Source: Colius striatus
Taxonomy: Eukaryota > Chordata > Aves > Coliiformes > Coliidae
Assembly: GCF_028858725.1 (NCBI RefSeq)
Contig: NC_084790.1
Span: forward strand, 28,747,031-28,811,030
Direction: 5' to 3'
Length of the DNA stretch: 64,000 nt
Made by a program: the position numbers and the translations under genes. The notes below the pieces were generated by a model. The model was not told where the DNA came from and did no database searches. It saw nothing but the letters and a program-made list of their open reading frames with translations. Of this stretch, positions 12,225-22,781 are shown piece by piece. The first letter of the stretch is position 1; every line of letters begins with the position of its first letter.

Positions 12225-13530
12225 TAGAATGTCATGGTTTGACATGACAGCCTTTTCTGGTAAGGGGGAAGGGGCTGTAAAGATGGCTCCTTTAAAAAGT
12301 TGCTTGCAACTCTCCCCAGCTCTGAGCCAGACCCACTTCTGGAGCTGAGCCAATTAGACGCCTCCATGATCACTTTTAAGAAGAAGGTGGAAGAGGATGT
12401 TTCTTTCTCCATCTTCTTCCTTCTTCTGCCCTTTCTTTTTCTTCTGGCTAGTGGTGGTGCAAGGAGTAGGAACAGTGAGGGAAACAACCATGTGGACTCC
12501 AAGGTCAGTGATGAAAGAGAGGAGGAGGTGTGCTGGAGCAGAGACTCCCCTGCATTCTATGGAGAGAACTGGTGAAGCTGAGATTTATTTTCATTTCTTT
12601 AAAGACCCCACATCAGCGGTAGAGACTAATTTTGCTAAAGCTGGCCCCAGACCAGGGGCAGCGATTCACTTCATTAAAGGCCCTGAGCCAGGGACAGTGA
12701 TTATGGCCGGAAGAGGCCATGTCCTGTGGGGGGGACCCTTTATCACTATGGCCAGAGCAGGCTGTATCCCAAGGAAGTGACCCAATATCCACAGCTGTAA
12801 CTGTGGGGAGGAACCCATGACAAAGCAGCTCATTAAACTTATGCCCAGAAGAGGCCTTGTCCCAAGAAAGGGACCCTGTAAATGCAGAAACTGCAACCCT
12901 GGTGAATAATCCACGCCAGAGATATTCACCAAGGACTGTGTCCCGTGTGAGGGACCCTGTATCGGCAGAAGCCACAGCTGCTGGGAGCAACCCACACCAC
13001 AGAAGTTTGTTAAGGACTGTATTCTGGGGGAGGAACCCCGTGTTGGAGCAGGGGAAGAATGCCAGGAGTCATTCTCATCTGAGAAGACAGAAGCAACAGA
13101 GCCCATCTGTGAGAGACTGACCACATCCCCCACTCCCAGCCTCCCTTCGCTGTTGAGGGGCAAGGAGGTAGAGATATCAGGAGCAGTGAGCTGGGCCCAG
13201 GAAGAAAGGAGGGATGGGGGAGGGAGATTTTAAAGTGCTGTTTGTAATTTTCTCATCATCCTACTCCCTTTATACTTTTATTCCATTCTGTTTCTTGTAG
13301 AAAAAGCTTTCCTACTTTCCTCTCTAAGTCAAGTATTGGAGTCTGTTTTGCCCAGAACCGTAGTTGGCAGTGAGCCCTCCCTGCCCTTGTCTTAATCCAC
13401 AACAACCTTGCTTATCTTTTTACTCCTATTTTGCTGGGGCCTCCGCCATCCTAACGAGAGTGAATGGAGGCACCGAGTGAGAGACTGTCGTGGTGCTGCC
13501 GTGCTAGCTGGGCCAAGCCACGACATAGAA
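12225..13530 (-). mobile_element. 1.3-kb solo LTR inside the reverse transcriptase, target duplication TAGAA
   Basis: The LTR is 12230-13525 (1,296 bp), with ends TGTCATGG and CCACGACA (imperfect inverted repeats). It is flanked by a perfect 5-bp duplication TAGAA at 12225-12229 and 13526-13530. Removing the LTR and one TAGAA restores the order of reverse-transcriptase motifs. A reverse-strand AATAAA near 12580 and the resemblance of the left end to the U5 ends of the other LTRs suggest minus orientation. Its length and sequence differ from the 556-bp LTRs, so it comes from another ERV family. It contains a degenerate tandem repeat at about 12710-13040. Confidence 0.9.
12710..13040. repeat. 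Degenerate tandem repeat of about 80 bp inside the LTR
   Basis: A unit with AGGACTGTGTCCC-like and GGGACCCTGT-like words recurs. Copies start near 12711, 12849, 12931 and 13012, the last three about 81-82 bp apart, with a partial copy near 12754. Copies are clearly diverged, so the array was probably already part of the LTR when it inserted. Confidence 0.7.
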
Positions 13531-14060
13531 GAATCTGAATTATTCTTTTCCTCTTCTCAAACACTTCTTCTGCCTTGTTGCCCCATACAGTTATGTCATC
13601 AATGTACTGTAAATGTTCAGGAGCATCACACGTTTACAGCACAGCTTGAATTAGCCCATGACAAATGGTAGGACTATGCTTCCACCCCTGGGGCAATCTG
13701 TTCCAGGTATATTGGACACCTCTCTATGTGCAGGAGAACTCTGACACTCTGCTGCCAACGGAATTGAGAAAAATGCATTGGCAATGTCAATTGTAGCATA
13801 CCACTTGGCTGCTTTTGACTCCAGTTCATACTGGAGCTCTAATGTGTCTGGGTACAGCAGTACTCAGTGGTGGTGTCACTTTGTTCAGGCCACGATAGTC
13901 TACTGTTAGCCTCCACCCCCCATCAGGCCATATGGGACTATTAAACGGGGAATGAGTTTTGTTGATTACTCTTTGAGCCTCCAGTTGCTGAATCAACTCA
14001 CGAATGGGAGCCAGGGAGTCTTGATTTGTGTGATACTGCCTCCGGTGCACCATCCTGGTA
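13531..14060 (-). pseudogene. Reverse transcriptase fingers and palm of the provirus
   Basis: The minus-strand frame 13826-14053 reads INKTHSPFNSPIWP and WRLTVDYRGLNKVTPPLS, the conserved opening of a retroviral reverse transcriptase. The catalytic YIDD is intact at 13595-13606, in a frame broken from the first part. The domain would copy viral RNA into DNA. The frame is interrupted between the two parts, and the solo LTR follows directly after the palm. Confidence 0.9.
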
Positions 14061-14099
14061 GCAATTGGTACCTATTGCTCTTGAACTCAAAGCAATCTC

Positions 14100-14470
14100 A
14101 CAACAAAAGGGTCTTGTGAGAAGCCAGGTAAACTAGAGGGTTGTTTGATTTTCTCTGTGTCTACAGAGGCTATACCAAAAGCCCATCGATACCCCTTGGG
14201 GTCTTTGAAGTACCCTGTCCTGAGGTAATCTGTGCCAAGAATACAAGGAGCCTCTGGACCAGTCACAATGGAATGTTTTTCTCATTTGTCCCCTGTTAAG
14301 CTCACTTCAGCCTCTAATACAGCTAATTCTTGACATCCTCCTGTCACTCCAGAGATCCAGACAGAATCTGTGCCTCTATATCTTGATGGCATCAATGTAC
14401 ACTGTGCCCCTGTGTCTACTAAGACTTTATACCTTTGTGGGTTTGATGTGCCAGGTCATCGAACCCACAC
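14100..14470 (-). pseudogene. Retroviral aspartic protease of the provirus
   Basis: On the minus strand around 14380-14425 the active-site motif VDTGAQCTLMPS is visible. About 50 residues on comes a GPEAPCILGTDYL segment (about 14215-14260), which is the flap and second conserved part of retropepsins. The frame lies between gag and reverse transcriptase, as expected. Stops are present, so it is inactive. Confidence 0.83.
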
Positions 14471-14530
14471 GGTCCAGTAGATTCGGTCATCCCTTTCCTC
14501 CTCCTGGCTGGAGGCAGGGATCCTCTATTT

Positions 14531-16105
14531 CTATTCTTCATCAGAGTATTCGTTATCTGATCCTTGCAATTTTAGACCTGAAGTCTCCTCATTGGCATCG
14601 AAGGAGGTGGTTGCAGTTCTTCTATGTCTTGGAGATTGTTGATTGTCTTCTTTTGTTCTGGCAGCTACTACCATGACAGCCCTCTTGGGTGATCCTTTTC
14701 TAACAGCTGTCTTCCCCCTTAGTTCACATACACAAGCTTCCAGCTTAAAAGTGGGTTCACCATCCCATTTCCTCATGTCCTCTCCTTGGCCATGCAAAAA
14801 GAGCCAGAGTTCATTTTGTGGTGTACTCCTACATCTGGGATTTCCTTTTCCCCTGGTCGGGGCAGTGGATGATGGAATTCTTGGGGCAGTTCTGACAGTC
14901 AGGCCATTATCCCACACTGGTGAGGAGGTGCAGAGGCTCTCTTCATAGTTCTGCAACCAAGAAGATATTCTCTTCACTGTTGGTATATCCAGGTCTGGGT
15001 GATACACCATTGCCAAGATATTAGAATATGTAGCTGGGGCACTTTGAATCACTTTTCTCAACATGGTCTGTATACACTGGACATTGTCTGGATCTGTGGA
15101 GGCCTCAGCATTATCTAGATCACCATAGATGATTTCCAACACAGCTAATTCCCTTAGGTATTGGATACCTTCATCTGTTCTAGTCCACTTTCCTCGGGCA
15201 TTTACAAGATCTTCCTTGAATGGGTGTCTTGCCCTTACACTTGAGAGGAGCCCTTTCCAGAGACTGCAAATTGAGGTCTTCTTTCCAATGCTTCTATCAA
15301 TTCCCTGGTCCCTAGCAAGAGATCCCAGTTGTTGGGCTTCTCTACCTTCCAATTGCTGAGTGTCAGCCCTGTTAACCCAGCTTTGGAGCAGCCAGGCACC
15401 AATCCGCTCACCTGGCTGGCGACTGTAATCTTTTTGCATATCTGAAAGTTCTGATGAGGTGAGGGACCGAGTAGTTTCCATTTCCTTTTCGATTTCTTTC
15501 ACTCCTTCTTCTGATCTCCTTACAGAAGGACCACCTTCTTCTTCTAACCTTTCCTCTTCCTCTTCTTCTGCCCTTACTAATCAATGATATGGACTTGTTG
15601 ACCTCCTTATCCACTGTTTCTTTTTCACTACTGGGGCAACCACTGTGGTTGTTGTTTGATTCCCTGACTCAACCATGGTGGTCTCAGATACTATTTGAAT
15701 TTCCACCTTGGCCATAGTTCTCTAAGAGGACTGGACTGCAACTGACTCAACCATGGTGGTCTCAGATACAGTTTGAGTTTCCACTTCAACCATAGTTCTC
15801 TGAGAGGACTGGAGTGTGGCTTGGTAGGCAGAGGCTAGGCCCCAGTGTAGTGCCTGAACCTGATGGACCTCACTGGGGTATGCAAGACACCCTTCTATCA
15901 GGTGGCATGCCAGTAAAGCAGGCTTTTTTTATCGGTTCGGGTGTAAAATCCCAGGTTACAGGAGGTGGTAACTGTCCTAGGAATTTGCCGAAATTCATCC
16001 ACATACCCTGCTACCCAGGGACTGGCCACTTCAGGGGGCATTTTAATAGCTTTCCATCCCCAATTTGTCCTCTCTGATACCCAGATGAGTCCAGATTCCA
16101 CAAAA
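14531..16105 (-). pseudogene. gag-like region of the provirus
   Basis: The longest minus-strand frame is 14531-15502 (323 residues). It is preceded in broken frames by acidic and coiled-coil-like sequence (EEEEEERLEEEGG near 15530-15570) and a further segment up to about 16105. The position between the primer-binding site and protease identifies it as gag. I see no CCHC zinc knuckle. The C-terminal part instead has a FLHGQGEDMRKWDG motif (about 14775-14815). A 78-bp direct duplication lies at 15666-15821. The product would form the virus core. Confidence 0.75.
15666..15821. repeat. 78-bp direct tandem duplication inside gag
   Basis: GACTCAACCATGGTGGTCTC occurs at 15666 and again at 15744. 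The intervening sequence is repeated with a few substitutions to about 15815. The period is 78 bp, i.e. 26 codons, so it keeps the reading frame. Confidence 0.88.
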
Positions 16106-16520
16106 TATGTAATATACCAGCCATATTAATTAGTAATATTACAAATCTCATATAAGGGTGACTAAGGACCTGGGAAGTCTGTGTAACAAAATTGTCTACA
16201 TCAGTTTGAGTTGAGGGGAAAGAAGTGTGTTGCCCCATGACCTCCACAAGATAGCTCCCACAGCACAGTAAATCCATCAGTAACAGAATGAGACTCACAA
16301 CTATTATTTGGGACATCATGTTCCCAGGCCCTTTCATCCTTTTCACAAAATCATACAGCCAACTTAGCAAAGCTATCAAGGTTAGAGCGCAGTACAGAGT
16401 CAGTGCTAGTAGTAGCATGTTCCTAAATATTACAAAGTGACAGATAAGCCTCATTACGGCAAGGCTCTGTGACCAGCACAGGAACTTTGCACTCATTAGC
16501 TTACTATAATTACAATGCAT
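16011..16520 (-). pseudogene. Hydrophobic frame between primer site and gag of the provirus
   Basis: A minus-strand frame open from the 5' LTR to 16011 has a likely ATG at 16518-16520, giving about 169 codons. It contains three strongly hydrophobic stretches: around LLLALTLYCALTLIALLSWL (about 16365-16425), IIVVSLILLLMDLLCCG (about 16245-16300) and FVILLINMAGILHILW (about 16100-16150). A basic KRMKG lies between the first two. Its 3' end overlaps the gag-like frame 15898-16101 in another register, so it may be the frameshifted N-terminus of the gag precursor or a separate leader protein. I do not recognise it as a named family. Confidence 0.5.
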
Positions 16521-16544
16521 TTCATGTAAAACTGCTATTATCTC

Positions 16545-16562
16545 ACCCCAAGTTGGGCGCCA
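16545..16562 (-). other. Primer-binding site, tRNA-Lys type
   Basis: On the minus strand it reads TGGCGCCCAACTTGGGGT, which matches the 3' end complement of tRNA-Lys (the Lys-1,2 type PBS) at 16 of 18 positions. It lies 7 nt inside the 5' LTR edge. Its position confirms that the high-coordinate LTR is the 5' one and that the provirus reads on the minus strand. Confidence 0.82.
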
Positions 16563-16569
16563 AAAAGGC

Positions 16570-17126
16570 TGTGGTAGTTTGACCCTGGCTGGATGCCAGG
16601 TGCCCACCACACCGCTCTATCCCCCACCTCCTCAGCAAGCCAGGGAAGGGGAGAAAATAAGATGGGAGTCTCATGGGTTGAGATAAAGGCAGTTTAATAA
16701 AGAAACAGCAAAGCCACGTGTGTGGGAAGTGAAGCAAAAAGCAGATAAAGTTGTTAATCTCTATGTCCCATCACCAGCGATGTCTGGCCACCTCCCAAGA
16801 ACCAGGGCTTTGGTACGCGTAGTGGTTGCTTTTGGAAGGCCAGAAATGAATCTTGCCTCCCCTTCCTGCTCCTCTCCCCCAGTTTATATTACTGAGCTGA
16901 CGTCATATGGTATGGAATATCTCCTTGGTCAGCCTGGGTCAGCTGTCCTGGCCATGGTCCCTCCCAAGATTGTGCCCATCCACAGCTATTGGTGAAGGTG
17001 GGGGAAGGAATGCTGGAGGGACAGCCCTGATGCTGTGCTAGCAGTAGTCATAATATTGATACCAACAGTAAGCACAGCACTGCAAGAGCTGCTGTGGAAA
17101 ATCATTACCATCCCAGACTCACTACA
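16570..17126 (-). repeat. 5' LTR of the provirus (557 bp)
   Basis: On the minus strand it runs from TGTAGTGAGTC at 17126 to CTACCACA at 16570. A TATAAA box is at 16883-16888 and an ATTAAA polyadenylation signal at 16693-16698, both on the minus strand. This gives a U3-R-U5 order that agrees with the PBS. Directly left of it lies the PBS. Confidence 0.93.
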
Positions 17127-18008
17127 GTCTGAAAAATACTCAGCAATGTTTTGAACTGTATTCACAGTTGTGAGTACCTTCCAGTGCTTGAAAATAATGA
17201 GGTCTCTTGTATGAGCTGAAGTAGGTTCAAGTCTAATGTCCTGGTAATATTGAGCACAATAACCAGCTTGAAAAAGCTGAGCAGATAGAAGAGAGAAACA
17301 GAAAACACAATGTTCATGACCAAATTGATATGACTAGGAATAGCTAATTGATCAATAAACCACTCTTCAATATCCCACAGAAATTACTAATCTGAAAAAA
17401 AACACCAAAACTCATTAGTGACATCTCAGATAGAACTGTACACAGAACATGCATTGGTGCACATGTTGCAGAAGCTTTTTGTAAGTGCATCATTACTAAA
17501 AAAGACCTGGACTTAGAATAAATACGTTGAATTACCTTGGCAATTGCCCTGCACTGATACACTGTAATCTATTTAGCAGAAAAAAAATAGTTAAAAAATC
17601 CAGCAAGAAAATGTTGCTTTTTGCTCAAAAGTGTTAAACAATCCTGTTATTTTGTTATGTTTTCTGTCTCAAAACACTATATAATGTCCATCGGTCAAAG
17701 GGAACAGAGATGCTCAAAAGAATAAAGGATACCAGGCCCCATTATATCCAGATTTCTGCATTGGAATTCTCTTATGTCTCTAATGGTGCAAGACTTAGTC
17801 AATGCATGTACAAACCAGAACGCTTCTAATGAAGCAGAAAATCAGTAAAAACATCTCAGCTTTTCAACTTGTCTGTAGCTATTGATTAAATGGTAAAAAG
17901 GAGTTAGAAAGCAAGAAGCCTGGTAACACTGATCTTTGACTGCCTTTTTGCTTCTAAAAATCAGAATTGATTCTGAACAGTAGTATTAATTTAAAGGGAG
18001 ATATTTTA
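17127..18008. other. Intergenic, no gene recognised
   Basis: AT-rich sequence without recognisable coding or repeat structure. Confidence 0.45.
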
Positions 18009-20125
18009 TGTCCTGTTGTGGTTTAAGCCCAGCTAACTACAAAGCACCCACTCCACCCCACCCCTGTGGTGAGATGGGGAAGAGAAAAGATAGTAAAGGG
18101 CATCCTGGGTTGAGACAAGGACAAGGAGACTCGCTCATCAATTTTCGTCACTGGCAAAACAGATATGACTTGGGGAAAACCAAAATCGATTTAATCCACC
18201 ACCAATCAGAACCAGAAAGAAGAAAAAATCCAAACAAACACAGCATGATGAGAAATACAGTGAGATTTTTAAAAAAACACCTTCTCTCAACATCTGCCCC
18301 CTCTTCCTGGGCTCACCTCTGCTCCTGATATCTCTACCTCCTCCCCACTCCACAGCACAGGGCACAGGAAATGGAGGTTGCAGTCAGTCCCTCAAGGATG
18401 GTCTCTGATGTTCCTCACATTATTTTCCTGTGTGATGGTTTAGCCCTAGCTGGGTGCCAGGTGTCCACCAAGTTATAATATCACTCCCACTCCTAAACTG
18501 GACAGGGGAGAGAGAAATATAATGAGAGGTTTGTCAGTTGAGATAAGGACAGGGAGATCACACAGCAATTAGCATCATGGGCAAAACAGACTCACGGAGA
18601 AAAAGGCTTGATCTATGAATAAATTATAACAAGGAGATGATAAAACTGAATCTTAAAACGCCTCCCCCCACCTCTCCCTCTTCCCAGGACTCCCCTTCCT
18701 TCCCCCCAGCGGCACAGGGGATGGGGGACAGGGGTTACGATCAGTCTATTACAGATGGAATTTGCCACTGCTGCTTCTCAAGGGGAGGCCTCCTCACACT
18801 TCCTACTGCTACACTGTGGGGTCCCTCCCCACAGGAGACAGTCCCTCATGAACTTCTCCAATGTGGGTCCTTCCCATGAGCTGCAGCTCCTCATGAACTG
18901 GTCCAGCATGGAGCCTCCCATGGGGGCAGCTCCTCACACCCTGCCCCAAAGTGGGTCACACACCAGCAGAACCGGTCCTTCTGGGACAGACTGCTCCAGC
19001 CTGAGTCTCTCACAGGAACACAAGTCCTGACAGCAAACCTTCTCTGGACTGGGCTCCTCTCTCCCCACAGATTCCCAGGTCCTGCCAGGAACTTGCTCCA
19101 GGATGAGCTTCTCATGTACTCACAGGCATCCACCCACTCCGGCGTGGGGTCCTCCACAGGCTGTGAGTGGATTTCTGCTCCCTGGTGGTCTCCATAGGCT
19201 GTAGGGGCACAGCTGCCTCACCATGCTCCTCACCACAGGCCACAGGGGAGTCTGTCTTCCAGGGCTGAAGCATTTCCTCCTCCTCCTTCTCCACTGACCT
19301 TGGTGTCTTCGGAGATGTTTTTACATTCTCATTCCCCGTTGCTGCTGCAGTTTTGCAACTGTGCAGCAACTTCTTCCCCTTCTCAAATATGTTATTCACA
19401 GAGACATTACCTCCATCACTAATTGGCCTGGCCTGGGTCAGTTGCTGGGTCCATCTTAGGACTGGCCCTAGCCCTATCAGGTACAGGAGAAGCTTCTGGC
19501 AGTTCTTTGTTTAAAGAAGCCACCCCTGTAGCCCCCTTGTTACCAAAAAACTGGCTCAGGCAAAACCACTACACCTGCTACAATGCAAGGTCCCTCCCAT
19601 GGTATACAGTCCCTAACAAATGTCTTCAGGGTGAGTGCTTCTAAAGGGCTGCAGCTCCTCACAGGCTCCTCCAGTGTGGGTCCCTTCTATGACCTGCAGT
19701 CTAACAGAAACTGACTGCTACACCCAGATTCCCCACAGACCTATGGCCCCTCCAGGCACAGCCACCCCTCTGCCATGGTGTCCTCCACGAGGTGCAGTGC
19801 AGACCTCAGCTCCACTGTAACCTCCATGGGTTGCAGGAGGACAGCTGCCATCTCACCATGGGATGCAAGGGGGTCTCTGCTCCAGCACATCACCTTTCCT
19901 CCTTGATCACTTGATGATCACCTCCACCTCACCCTACTCCTTCCACCTCCAGTTACAGAGCTCCCCTTCTTAAACCGTGATTGCAGAGGTACTCAACTGG
20001 CCCAGACCGGGCCAGAGACGGGTTCAACTGAGAGTTAAGGAAGCTTCAAGCAACTTCTTATGGGGGGGGGCAGCACTGCAGCCCTTGCTACCAAAAATGC
20101 CTGTACACAAATCCAACACATCTCC
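18009..20125 (-). mobile_element. Outer solo LTR (about 960 bp without its insert)
   Basis: The LTR runs 18014-20120, starting TGTTGTGG and ending CCAACACA. It is flanked by TGTCC (18009-18013) and TCTCC (20121-20125), a 5-bp duplication with one mismatch. Its two halves, 18014-18430 and 19578-20120, become continuous (…TTTTCCTG joined to CTACAATGCAAGG…) when the nested LTR is taken out. The same junction word order is seen inside the nested LTR (near 18785-18820), which confirms homology. A reverse-strand ATTAAA near 18190 suggests minus orientation. Edges are less certain than for the others. Confidence 0.78.
18427..19577 (-). mobile_element. Solo LTR nested in the outer LTR, flanked by CCTG
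   Basis: The LTR is 18431-19573 (1,143 bp), starting TGTGATGG and ending CCACTACA. CCTG stands on both sides (18427-18430 and 19574-19577), a 4-bp target duplication. It is a close relative of the LTR at 32618-33742, sharing long stretches in the same order (for example CAAAACAGACTCA and the CATGAACTTCTCCAATGTGG region). It has no coding capacity; open frames within it are incidental. Confidence 0.87.
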
Positions 20126-21079
20126 ATATGATCAAGCCAGCTCAACAGGCAAGCAGCAGCCTTTGGAAGAAAAAATGTGGTGTTAAATGCCTATTAGCCA
20201 GAATAGACTTTCTCAATAACTTTTTTAGAGTTCTCTATGTGACACAAGTTCAAATTATATCTAAACTTGACACTATCAAATATGTTATTTAGAATCATAG
20301 CTTGCGAGAGACCACAAAGATCATCTTTCTATCTGAAAAATACACTAAGAACATCAAAATGTAAGAGAATTACATTAGTCAGAATAACTTTGATGAGGCA
20401 ATCATGTGCCATTTGGTCTTCACTGAACACAGCTGGAGTTCATGTTTGAGCCAGTAAAATACTTCAGTACTGTTCTGGATTGGAACCAGCCTGCTGAGCA
20501 TCATGTAGGGGTGAGCACATTATATACTGATGGTTCTATATCCTTTGCTAGAAAAGCAGAACTTGGTCGAGTATGTTTGGTAAACTGGACACATTGTTAC
20601 CTATAACACACTTGCAAGACATCAGGGGTAGATGTGTACAGTTCCTTGTATTGCAAACCACCTAGTGTCTTCATTGTTTGTTAGGCATTCTACAGAGCCT
20701 TCAGTAATCAAACCCATTTTTTAGGCACAAATTCACTAAAATTAAACACCAGTAGTTAGTCTCACACTTCTGTACATGATAGTATTTCTAGGATGGAATA
20801 TCAGTCATTCTAAGTCCACAGTTCAACTTCATTGAGGTGAATACAGCAGTTTTCGGAATAAATTTTATTTTATCAAGTTACTTTAAAGGTGGGGACAAAG
20901 GTATTTGTGGCTTTTGACAGTGTTCATGGATCTCACTCATCATGGCAATCAACATTCTTCTGTGTAAGGTGTTATATGACAAGAGGAACACATTTTCTTT
21001 CATAGCAATACTGCATACCTCAGGGGCAATACACCTCTGGGTAACCTGGGAGTGGTTCAAGAGTTACTGTGGCAGAGAT
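20126..21079. other. Intergenic, no gene recognised
   Basis: No coding or repeat structure that I can identify. Confidence 0.4.
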
Positions 21080-21310
21080 GTGCCACAGAGCTCAAGAGGA
21101 AGGTGCAGCCAAGGCTCATGTGCACTTTACCAGGTCACATTGAGCTTCTTATCAACCAAGACCCCCAAATCCTTCTCCTCAGGCCTGCTCTCAAGCTATT
21201 CTCTGCCCAGTCTGTATTTGTGTTGTACTCTGAACATCAGAGTATCCAGGGCCTAAGCTTAAGGAATTTGATGTATGAGCTGCCAGAGCAGCTTTCAAGA
21301 GACTAGGCAG
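21080..21310 (-). mobile_element. CR1 LINE fragment, short and degraded
   Basis: The plus-strand words CACATTGAGCTTCTTATCAA and CCAAGACCCCCAAATCCTTC are the reverse complement of the CR1 segment just after the reverse transcriptase, equivalent to about 1740-1800 in the first CR1. Both ends are lost. Confidence 0.75.
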
Positions 21311-22480
21311 CTTTCCATTAAAAAAATACAGCCCATGGAAACATGTCACATTTCTACAAATAATGTCTTCTTCAAAAATCGTAGTTTTCCAACAAAAACT
21401 TGTCATTCCATCCTTCAAGAAAAGTAGGTTTCTCTTTAAAAAAAAATAAACAGGCTTACACTGATGCTTTAAACTAGACAACAGCCCACATAAAGTCATA
21501 CTCAAAGGCAAGAAAAGACTGGACTTGAAGTGGAAGAGGGCAACGAAGAATTGAGAACGCAGCCAGGGTTCTGCTCAGGTATACTTCTTTTCACTCACAG
21601 GAAGCTAAGACACAGGAGTCTGAAGGAAGATAGTTGAAGTACATTCCTAGAATGTTGTTACACTTTCAGCTCAGCAATCCTGTATTGTAAAATTTCATGG
21701 ACTGTATGTTTAAACTTTTTTGTATGTCCTTAAAATCATGATCTTTCGTTAGGAATCCAGTTTCATAGAAGGAAAAATAACTAAGAGTTGCAAAATGCAA
21801 TAGGAGCCAGAGGCAGTTCAAAAAATCTGACGTAAAGCCATTTATAGAGAACACAACCATATTGAAGTGTTCATTTTGGGTGCCAGTTGCTACTAACCAA
21901 AAAACCAACAAATTTCCACACAAAAAAGGTCTATTCACACACACACATTCTAACCACCTACTTCTTACCCCCCTTTTTTTTTTTTTTTTTTTTTTTTTCC
22001 CCTTGCAAGAGCTTTTTCTTTTTGCATGGAGGTCACCCAATGTGACCAATGTTGGACTGAGTTGGGTGGAGTCCAGTCAACACTGCCATTCTACAGGAAC
22101 GAAGCAGTTAACATACTTTAAAGTTTGCTTCAGCTGTGGGCTGACACAGGTGCTGCTTTATTCCTAAGAAGAATCCAATCTGCTTTGCTGCTTTACAGAG
22201 AAAACAAAAACTTCTATTTTTCCTCAAAAGCCTGCTTAGCCACACTGCAAGCGCTGCTGACTGAAAGCAAGGCATCTCAGGCTCCCACACAGCCACATGT
22301 CCCTTGCTGTGCGCTCTGCACAATCGAAAGCTCTTCATGGCTGGACATACATTAAGTTTTCATTTTCAGATGCCATCACAGAAGCCACTGGTAGCTGCAA
22401 CCCGGGGAGTTCCTGCCCAGGGATAATGCCCTTCCCCACCTCCGCCCAACACATCTGCACTTGCGGGACAGGCCTCCTAG
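21311..22480. other. Upstream flank of STARD4, with poly-T tract
   Basis: No gene is recognised. A T homopolymer of about 27 bases lies at about 21972-21998. The GC content rises from about 22380 toward the CpG island. Confidence 0.45.
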
Positions 22481-22781
22481 AATAGCGAGTCCACTGGATA
22501 CTTCAACGGGAACGCCGCAATCCTGCGTAAGCTTTTATACTTATAGCGCACCGGCCTTTAGAAAGCGTCAGCAGCAAGACAGGTGTAAGAAGCGGTGCCC
22601 TAATGTGGCAGCAGCCTGCTGACTACCACCGGGCCCACTCCCGAGCACCCGCAGCCGGGCGCTGCTACCGCAGCCGCTGGGGGTCTGGCCGCGCTCCGCC
22701 AGGGCATCCTCTAGCAGCCGTGGCCCGCTCGGCTTTGTGCTATTCGCCTTCGTGCGCGCGACGACCCTGGCCGGGGGCCCC

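Larger units (their letters stand above)
8599..17126 (-). mobile_element. ERVL-like endogenous provirus, minus strand, defective
   Basis: Two LTRs of the same family in the same orientation (8599-9154 and 16570-17126) bound an internal region. Read on the minus strand it gives primer-binding site, gag-like, protease, reverse transcriptase, RNase H and integrase, with no envelope gene before the 3' LTR. That gene order, the absence of env and the pol motifs fit the ERVL group of class III elements. Two later solo LTRs interrupt pol. Without them the internal part is about 5.5 kb. All frames carry stops or shifts. The LTRs differ at roughly two dozen places by eye, so the insertion is old. I see no matching target duplication: TGACA is on the left and GTCTG on the right. 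Confidence 0.93.

Noticed and set aside
12857-13120. Possible CRISPR-like or satellite array
   Set aside because: The repeated words are diverged units of about 80 bp within an LTR of a vertebrate genome. There are no uniform spacers, so a CRISPR array is ruled out.
18755-19400. Open frames within the LTR, both strands
   Set aside because: They lie wholly inside a solo LTR defined by its ends and target duplication. The same frames are broken in the related LTR at 32618-33742.
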